From Bacteriovoracaceae bacterium UBA6153 (lineage in GTDB: Bacteria > Bdellovibrionota > Bacteriovoracia > Bacteriovoracales > Bacteriovoracaceae), in the NCBI GenBank assembly GCA_002428265.1, contig DIUR01000027.1, positions 1 through 64,000 of the forward strand: a stretch of DNA of 64,000 bases, written 5' to 3'. The position numbers and the translations under genes were made by a program. Of this stretch, positions 58,361 to 64,000 are shown piece by piece (position 1 is the first letter of the stretch; every line of letters begins with the position of its first letter). Under the pieces are notes generated by a model. It made no database searches and was not told where the DNA came from. It saw only the letters and a list, made by a program, of their open reading frames with translations.

Positions 58361-59184
58361 CGGGCCTATCAGTGAAGACTAAAATAAAGCCGATGCAAAC
58401 AAAAGTAGAAGGCCTCGTTTTATCCAAAATTCCTTACGATGAACGACACATAATCGCTCATCTGCTTTTGCGTTCGGGAAGAAAGATCTCAGTTGTCTTT
58501 TATGGCGGCCGAGGTGGTGGTAAAAAACAAAAGTCGTCTATCATCGAACTTGGGTTCATGTTAACCGTCGAGCTTTCCCAGGCAAAAACCAACACAGAAA
58601 TTTATCATGCTAAAGAGTGGAATATGCTCTGGCATCATGATCACATCAGAAATAATCACAGCGCTTTTTATTTAATGTGCTTTTTTCTTGAAATAACCAA
58701 TCGCATTTCACCGACTGAAAATCTGCATGATGTTCATGAAGAAAACACTGAAATGACCGGACTCTTTACATCACTAAGCAATGCACTTGTTCATTTAGAG
58801 CGCTCACTTAAAGAAAAAACATTTTATACACACTCACATTCCGTGGTTTTTTTGACAAAAATGCTGCTACACCTAGGAGTTTTTCCTGAAAGAGAGCATT
58901 GCACTTTATGTGGGGAAGAGCTGCAGCAGTTTAACGATATGTATCTGATTGCTGAAGAGGGGGGCTTTGCCTGCCCGCCTTGCATGAGTAAGCGTCAAAC
59001 TTATTCGGTTCAGTCAGGGCGAGAGCTTTGGGAAATTGTTGGCCACATTGCACATACAAAATACTCAGATCTCGGCTCATTAAAGCTGGAATTTAAGTCA
59101 CTTCCAAAAATGTTATTTCATTATTTCTGCTTTCAGTTTCATTTTGAAGAAAAAGATTTTAAGACAGCAAGTATGGTGTTTTAA
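58357..59184 (+). CDS. recO: DNA repair protein RecO
   Basis: A 275-residue protein with an N-terminal OB-fold (KVEGLVLSKIPYDERHIIAHLLLRSGRKISVVFYGGRGG). A helical domain with the RecO SFFL/LEI segment follows, then a C-terminal zinc motif CxxC...CxxC (HCTLCGEELQ, FACPPCMSKR). RecO with RecR loads RecA on SSB-coated DNA in the RecFOR pathway. The TTG start at 58357 overlaps the helicase stop; a later in-frame ATG (58393) right before the OB-fold is possible and has no better ribosome site. Confidence 0.88.
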   Translation: MTGLSVKTKIKPMQTKVEGLVLSKIPYDERHIIAHLLLRSGRKISVVFYGGRGGGKKQKSSIIELGFMLTVELSQAKTNTEIYHAKEWNMLWHHDHIRNNHSAFYLMCFFLEITNRISPTENLHDVHEENTEMTGLFTSLSNALVHLERSLKEKTFYTHSHSVVFLTKMLLHLGVFPEREHCTLCGEELQQFNDMYLIAEEGGFACPPCMSKRQTYSVQSGRELWEIVGHIAHTKYSDLGSLKLEFKSLPKMLFHYFCFQFHFEEKDFKTASMVF

Positions 59185-59207
59185 AAGGACTTTTGCTAAT
59201 CTAGGCC

Positions 59208-60923
59208 ATGATTAAAATACTATTTAAACAGCTCTGGCCGTATGTCGTTCCTTATAAGAAAAAAGCGATTGCCGCTTTTCTTCTTTCTTTCGTTCTTGCC
59301 GCTTTGACTGGTTATCAACTCAAACTCATAAAGCCTATTTTTGATAAAGGATTTAGCGGAAACGCTACTGAAAGAGAAATCTTTACTCTTGCGGGTACAC
59401 TTTTATTATTGGGGATTCTCAACTTTCCAGCAAGGTTTTATCATTTTTACTGGATGAGGTATGTTGGCGAGCGCATGAACTCTGATTTGCGTTCAAAACT
59501 TTTTGGTAAACTTCAAAGACTACCCACGAGCTTTTATAATCAAAACAAACAAGGACGACTCCTTTCGACTATTTTAAACGATGCTGAAATTTTTTCTCAA
59601 TCGTTTAGATCTCTGATTGATATTGTGAGAGAGCCCGTGAAGGCCTTGGTCTATTTAGGTTTAGCGATCTATGCTGACTGGCAATTAACGGTCGTCATTT
59701 TGATTGTGGGCCCGATGTTCGTCATGATTTTTCAAGTGAGTGGTAAAAAAATAAAACTCAACCAAAGAGAAGTTCAGGAAGGGCGAGCAGAGCTTACTCA
59801 CAATTTAAGTGAAGGACTAGCGGCCCACAAAGTCACGAAGGCCTTTAACCTTCAGGACTTTGTTATGAGCAGGTACAATAGAGCTCAACAATATTATTTC
59901 GATTTCACCATGAAGACTTCGAAAGTCGAAGAAATTGCACACCCTTTTGTTGAAGTCGTTGGTGCGATTGCTTTTTCTTTAGTGATTATTTTTGCTTTTT
60001 ATCGAATCAAAGCAGAAGCGATGACGATGGGAGATTTTATTCTCTTCGTTGGAGCCTTGGCCTTGATGATGGACCCTATCAGAAAATACTCACAGGCCAA
60101 TGTTAAGCTTGGTCAAGGACTAGCTGCTTCCGAGCGCATTCACGATATTCTTGATCTTAATGAAGAAGTTGATCTTGGACTTCACGATCTAAAAACTTTT
60201 AATAAAGACATCGTGGTGAGTGATGTGACTTTCAGTTACGGTGAAGGCAATGTTCTTCAAAACTTCAGCTTGAGAGTCAATAAAGGTCAGAAAGTGGCGC
60301 TGGTGGGCTTATCAGGATCTGGTAAATCAACTTTAATTAATTTACTTCTAGGTTTATATCCGATTGAAAAAGGATCTATTTCAATCGACGGCTTAAAACT
60401 CTCTGACATAAAACTTCAGCCTCTAAGAAAACTTTTTGGACTAGTGTCTCAGGATATTTTTCTTTTCCACGACACTATCAGAGCGAATTTAACTATCGGT
60501 GGAACTTTTTCTGACGAGCAAATCAGAAAAGCACTGGAAGTCTCTTACGCTTCTGAGTTCGTCGATAAACTTCCAATGGGATTAGAAACCATCATTGGAG
60601 ACCGCGGAGCGAAGCTTTCCGGCGGACAGCAACAACGACTTACTATTGCGCGCGCCTTCCTGCAAAATACAGATATCCTGCTTTTTGATGAGGCCACGAG
60701 TGCTCTGGATAATGAATCTGAAAAAGTTGTTCAAAGAGCACTTGAAGCTATTGCTGGGAATAAAACTGTTATTGCTGTGGCCCATAGACTCTCTACTGTG
60801 CAGGATTACGATAGAATTTTCGTATTAAAAGATGGAATTCTCGTGCAAGAAGGAACTCATGCAGAGCTTATGAGTAATGGCGGAGAATACAAAAAACTTT
60901 ACGAACTTTCACTCAAAGCATAA
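59208..60923 (+). CDS. msbA: MsbA-like ABC exporter (lipid A/LPS flippase type)
   Basis: A 571-residue half-transporter. Six transmembrane helices in residues ~1-310 (ABC_membrane) are followed by an ATPase with Walker A GLSGSGKST, Q-loop LVSQDIFLF, signature LSGGQQQR, Walker B ILLFDEATSALD and H-loop AHRLS. It functions as a homodimer. MsbA moves lipid A-core across the inner membrane before Lpt transport, consistent with the LptF/G permease and LPS glycosyltransferases here. A multidrug exporter is an alternative. It lies 23 nt downstream of recO. Confidence 0.88.
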   Translation: MIKILFKQLWPYVVPYKKKAIAAFLLSFVLAALTGYQLKLIKPIFDKGFSGNATEREIFTLAGTLLLLGILNFPARFYHFYWMRYVGERMNSDLRSKLFGKLQRLPTSFYNQNKQGRLLSTILNDAEIFSQSFRSLIDIVREPVKALVYLGLAIYADWQLTVVILIVGPMFVMIFQVSGKKIKLNQREVQEGRAELTHNLSEGLAAHKVTKAFNLQDFVMSRYNRAQQYYFDFTMKTSKVEEIAHPFVEVVGAIAFSLVIIFAFYRIKAEAMTMGDFILFVGALALMMDPIRKYSQANVKLGQGLAASERIHDILDLNEEVDLGLHDLKTFNKDIVVSDVTFSYGEGNVLQNFSLRVNKGQKVALVGLSGSGKSTLINLLLGLYPIEKGSISIDGLKLSDIKLQPLRKLFGLVSQDIFLFHDTIRANLTIGGTFSDEQIRKALEVSYASEFVDKLPMGLETIIGDRGAKLSGGQQQRLTIARAFLQNTDILLFDEATSALDNESEKVVQRALEAIAGNKTVIAVAHRLSTVQDYDRIFVLKDGILVQEGTHAELMSNGGEYKKLYELSLKA

Positions 60924-60926
60924 CTC

Positions 60927-60955
60927 TAGGCGTTGCCTTTCATGGATAACGCCTA
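60927..60955. terminator. Hairpin after the msbA-like gene
   Basis: TAGGCGTT (60927-60934) and AACGCCTA (60948-60955) form an 8-bp stem with a 13-nt loop just past the stop at 60923. No T-run follows, so this is a tentative terminator or 3' stabiliser. Confidence 0.35.
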
Positions 60956-61052
60956 AATCCCTAATATAAATCAAAAAATGTAATTACAAAAAGCCCTCTA
61001 AAAAGTAATCTTCAAGGGTAAAAATTTCAATCTACCAGCCTGGAGAATTAGC

Positions 61053-62378
61053 GTGTCTAATAATGAAAGCAATTTAAAATCAATGACTGATTTAGTGGCC
61101 CTATGTAAGCAACGCGGATTTATTTTTCAATCATCAGAAATTTATGGCGGATTAAGCTCATGTTACGACATGGGACCATATGGTGTTGAACTAAAAAATA
61201 ATTTAAAAGCACGTTGGTGGAAAGCGATGACTTTCAGACAAGATGTTGTTGGAATTGATGCTTCAATTCTTATGCACCCGACAGTTTGGAAAGCTTCAGG
61301 GCACGTTGATGGATTTTCTGATCCGATGGTTGACTGTAAAATTTGTAAAGAAAGATTTCGTGCAGACAATATCGATGTAACAGCAAATTGCCCAAAGTGT
61401 GGATCAAAAGATTCATTCACAGATATTCGCCAATTCAACTTAATGTTTAAAACTCAAATGGGTGCGATGGAAGACACTTCATCGATGGTTTATCTAAGAC
61501 CAGAAACAGCACAGGGGATTTTTGTTAACTTCTTAAACGTTCAAACAACGATGAGAAAAAAATTACCATTTGGTATTGCTCAAATTGGTAAAGCTTTCAG
61601 AAACGAAATCACTCCTGGAAATTTTATTTTCAGAATGCGTGAGTTCGAACAAATGGAAATGCAATATTTCATTAAACCAGGAACTCAAAAAGAGGCGATG
61701 GAGCAATGGAAAGAAGCAAGATGGAAATGGCATCTTGATAACGGAATCAGAGAAGAAAAATTAAAATGGTACAAACAAGAAGAGCTTGCTCACTATGCTG
61801 ACGCTGCTTTTGATATTGAATACCAATTCCCATTCGGTTGGGGAGAGATTGAAGGGATTCACTCTCGTACAGACTTCGATTTAAAACAACACGCTGAATA
61901 CTCTGGAAAGAATTTAAATTACGTTGACCAGGTTAACGGAAATGAAAAATATCTTCCTTATGTTCTAGAAACTTCTGTTGGTGCTGACCGCGGATTGCTT
62001 GCAGTTCTTTGTGATGCTTACAGATTAGAAAACGAAGGGGATGCTGAAAAAGAACGCTCAGTAATGAAGTTCCACCCGGCACTTGCTCCCATTAAAACTG
62101 CTGTTATGCCACTTTCAAAAAAATCTGAGCTTGAAGAAGTTTCTACTAAATTATTTGAAGATGTGTCAGCAAACTATAAATCTGAATACGATGTTGCCGG
62201 ATCAATTGGTAAACGTTACAGACGCCAGGACGAGATCGGAACTCCTTACTGTATTACAGTAGACTTCGATACTCTTAATGATCATTCAGTAACAATCAGA
62301 AGCCGCGATACGATGACTCAGGAAAGAATCGCGATTACAAATGTACAAACATACTTGAAAGATAAATTTAAATTTTAA
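61053..62378 (+). CDS. glyQS: Glycyl-tRNA synthetase, alpha2 type
   Basis: A 441-residue class II synthetase starting at GTG (GGAG 7 nt upstream). It has LCKQRGFIFQSSEIYGGLSSCYDMGPYGVELK, a zinc-knuckle-like insert with CxxC pairs (CKICKERF, CPKCGSKD), motif 2 FRNEITPGNFIFRMREFEQ and motif 3 ETSVGADRGLLAVL. The anticodon-binding domain is at ~345-440. It is the single-chain alpha2 form, not the alpha2beta2 form common in proteobacteria. It is followed after 35 nt by ppdK. Confidence 0.96.
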   Translation: MSNNESNLKSMTDLVALCKQRGFIFQSSEIYGGLSSCYDMGPYGVELKNNLKARWWKAMTFRQDVVGIDASILMHPTVWKASGHVDGFSDPMVDCKICKERFRADNIDVTANCPKCGSKDSFTDIRQFNLMFKTQMGAMEDTSSMVYLRPETAQGIFVNFLNVQTTMRKKLPFGIAQIGKAFRNEITPGNFIFRMREFEQMEMQYFIKPGTQKEAMEQWKEARWKWHLDNGIREEKLKWYKQEELAHYADAAFDIEYQFPFGWGEIEGIHSRTDFDLKQHAEYSGKNLNYVDQVNGNEKYLPYVLETSVGADRGLLAVLCDAYRLENEGDAEKERSVMKFHPALAPIKTAVMPLSKKSELEEVSTKLFEDVSANYKSEYDVAGSIGKRYRRQDEIGTPYCITVDFDTLNDHSVTIRSRDTMTQERIAITNVQTYLKDKFKF

Positions 62379-62413
62379 TTTTATTTGGCCTTAATTAACC
62401 GAGGTAATGAAAA

Positions 62414-64000
62414 ATGACGAAACAATGGGTGTATCTCTTTAGCGCGGAAAAGACGGAAGGGAACAAAGACATGAAAGATCTTCTTGGCGGAAAAGGTGCA
62501 AACCTTGCTGAGATGTGCTCGCTGAAGCTTGCTGTTCCTCCGGGATTTACAGTTACAACTGAAGCTTGCCTGGATTACGAAAAAAACAAAAAAAGCATCA
62601 ATGAAGATGTGAAGGCGCAAGTCTTGAAGTCGATTGCAGAAGTTGAAAAACTTACTGGCAAAAAATTCGGCGACAATGCGAACCCTTTACTATTTTCAGT
62701 CAGATCTGGAGCGAGAGCTTCAATGCCTGGGATGATGGACACAGTTTTAAACTTAGGTTTAAACGATAAGTCTGTTTTAGGTCTTGCAAAACTTACGAAC
62801 AACGAAAGATTTGCTTGGGATTCATACAGAAGATTTATTCAAATGTATGCAAACGTTGTAATGGATTTCAATGTTTCACTTCTTGAAGCAACACTTGAAG
62901 ATTTAAAAGAAGCACGCGGCGTTCACGAAGACACTCAGCTTTCAGCTGGAGATCTTCAGGAACTGGTAGGTGTATTCAAAAAAATTATTCTTGAAGAATC
63001 AGGAGAGTCTTTCCCAACTGATCCAATGGAGCAATTGTGGTTAGCGGTTTCTGCCGTATTTAATTCTTGGGGAAATCCGAGAGCTGTAAAATACAGAGAG
63101 ATCTATGATATTCCTGATAGCTGGGGAACAGCAGTAAACGTTCAGTCAATGGTTTTTGGAAACATGGGCGATGACTGTGCTACTGGTGTATGTTTCACTC
63201 GTGATCCATCTACAGGAGAGAGAAAATTCTTCGGTGAGTATTTAATCAATGCTCAAGGTGAAGACGTTGTTGCCGGTATCAGAACTCCACAGCCGATTAA
63301 CGATTTTTCTAAAAACGATTCAAACAAACACTTCAAAACTCTTCAGGAAGCAATGCCTGCTGCTTTTGATGAACTTGAAAGCGTTTATAAAAAACTTGAA
63401 GGTCACTACAAAGATATGCAGGACATCGAGTTCACGATTGAAAATAAAAAACTCTACATTCTTCAAACGAGAAACGGAAAAAGAACAGCAGCAGCTGGAA
63501 TTAAGATTGCCGTTGATCTAGTTTCTGAAGGCATTCTTACAAAACAAGAAGCTCTTTTAAGAGTTGGCCCTGAAGATTTAAACCAACTTCTTCACCCACG
63601 TCTTGATCCAAAAGCAGTTAAGAAAATGATTGCGAAAGGTTTACCTGCTTCTCCTGGAGCCGCAGCGGGAATCATTTGTTTTTCTAGTGAGCGCGCTCAT
63701 CAGTTAAACGAAGAAGGAAAAAAAGTATTACTTGTTCGCCAGGAAACTTCTCCGGAAGATATCGGCGGAATGGTAGCTTCTCAAGGGATTCTAACAGCTC
63801 GTGGAGGGATGACTTCTCACGCAGCGGTTGTTGCCCGCGGAATGGGGAAACCATGTGTAGCAGGTTGTTCTGCTCTTATGATTGATTATGCAGCAGGAAC
63901 ACTAACTGTTGATGGAAAGCGTTTTAAAGAAGGCGACAGCTTAACTATTGATGGAGCTACCGGAGAAGTTATTGAAGGATTCGTTCCGACAATCGATGCG
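62414..64000 (+). CDS. ppdK: Pyruvate, phosphate dikinase (N-terminal part; runs off window)
   Basis: ATG 62414 (GAGG at 9 nt) opens a frame that continues through the last base, giving 529 visible residues. It begins TKQWVYLFSAEKTEGNKDMK then LLGGKGANLAEM. The nucleotide-binding domain has VRSGARASMPGMMDTVLNLG. The phosphohistidine domain has GGMTSHAAVVARGMGKP, with His469 as the swivelling phospho-acceptor. The C-terminal PEP/pyruvate barrel lies outside. It interconverts pyruvate and PEP using ATP and phosphate. An ATG at 62407 is followed by an early stop and is not used. Confidence 0.97.
   Translation, partial: MTKQWVYLFSAEKTEGNKDMKDLLGGKGANLAEMCSLKLAVPPGFTVTTEACLDYEKNKKSINEDVKAQVLKSIAEVEKLTGKKFGDNANPLLFSVRSGARASMPGMMDTVLNLGLNDKSVLGLAKLTNNERFAWDSYRRFIQMYANVVMDFNVSLLEATLEDLKEARGVHEDTQLSAGDLQELVGVFKKIILEESGESFPTDPMEQLWLAVSAVFNSWGNPRAVKYREIYDIPDSWGTAVNVQSMVFGNMGDDCATGVCFTRDPSTGERKFFGEYLINAQGEDVVAGIRTPQPINDFSKNDSNKHFKTLQEAMPAAFDELESVYKKLEGHYKDMQDIEFTIENKKLYILQTRNGKRTAAAGIKIAVDLVSEGILTKQEALLRVGPEDLNQLLHPRLDPKAVKKMIAKGLPASPGAAAGIICFSSERAHQLNEEGKKVLLVRQETSPEDIGGMVASQGILTARGGMTSHAAVVARGMGKPCVAGCSALMIDYAAGTLTVDGKRFKEGDSLTIDGATGEVIEGFVPTIDA

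Noticed and set aside
62381..62802. Minus-strand frames over the start of ppdK
   Set aside because: They are antisense to a canonical pyruvate phosphate dikinase frame on the plus strand.
1..64000. tRNA, rRNA, insertion sequence or prophage genes
   Set aside because: No cloverleaf, rRNA motif, transposase DDE frame or phage structural gene was seen on reading both strands. A tRNA scan could not be run.

Overview
The window is about 64 kb of AT-rich, gene-dense chromosome from a Gram-negative bacterium with an outer membrane. Evidence for the envelope is Lgt, many lipoprotein signal peptides, two tandem C-terminal-Phe beta-barrels, an MsbA-like exporter, an LptF/G permease and LPS-type glycosyltransferases. 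Gene content, short intergenic gaps, small clade-restricted secreted proteins and the two-component repertoire would fit a Bdellovibrionota/Bacteriovoracia-type (predatory deltaproteobacterial-like) genome. That placement is inference; no rRNA is present to confirm it. I see no tRNA, rRNA, CRISPR array, complete insertion sequence or prophage.

Layout. 1-2.8 kb is the most accessory-looking part: a start-only secreted peptide, a recombinase-domain DNA-binding protein lacking a catalytic domain, and a beta-helix lipoprotein. 2.8-6.8 kb holds a DUF4142 protein and a two-gene NHEJ operon (ku-ligD). 6.8-14.4 kb is a two-gene sensory operon with an 1827-residue soluble hybrid kinase carrying eleven near-identical 92-residue HAMP-type repeats. 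Behind it lies the only gene-free stretch over 300 bp (14388-14741), which contains a cluster of DnaA-box-like 9-mers. 14.7-21.9 kb has a membrane kinase/MFS pair, a Tat-exported FAD oxidoreductase and a copper module (copA, copZ and a divergent secreted protein). 21.9-24.6 kb is the housekeeping cluster rplU-rpmA-obgE-rsfS-rlmH with an internal terminator. 24.8-34.6 kb has Lgt, an MltD-like transglycosylase, tandem outer-membrane barrels and a lipoprotein. 34.6-43 kb holds trmL, pepA, an LptF/G permease, a RodZ-like protein, a TPR lipoprotein, an rRNA/tRNA uracil methyltransferase and lepA. 43-55 kb is rich in glycosyltransferases (five), with a flippase-like membrane protein and UDP-glucose dehydrogenase, interleaved with a LysR/FUSC pair. 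54.8-57.3 kb is an ECF sigma/membrane-partner/rsmE/NifU-domain operon divergent from a secreted Spy-like protein. 57.3-64 kb carries a small SF2 helicase, recO, an msbA-like exporter, glycyl-tRNA synthetase and the start of pyruvate phosphate dikinase.

The most striking signals are regulatory. (1) Between the ECF sigma gene and its divergent secreted neighbour a perfect 20-bp palindrome supplies the -35 elements of two back-to-back ECF promoters, each GAAAC-N16-CGTA. (2) Five DnaA-box-like 9-mers, one a perfect TTATCCACA, lie within 92 bp upstream of the giant HAMP kinase. (3) An 11-bp-arm inverted repeat lies between a LysR gene and its divergent neighbour. (4) A 17-bp near-palindrome overlaps the divergent copper promoters.
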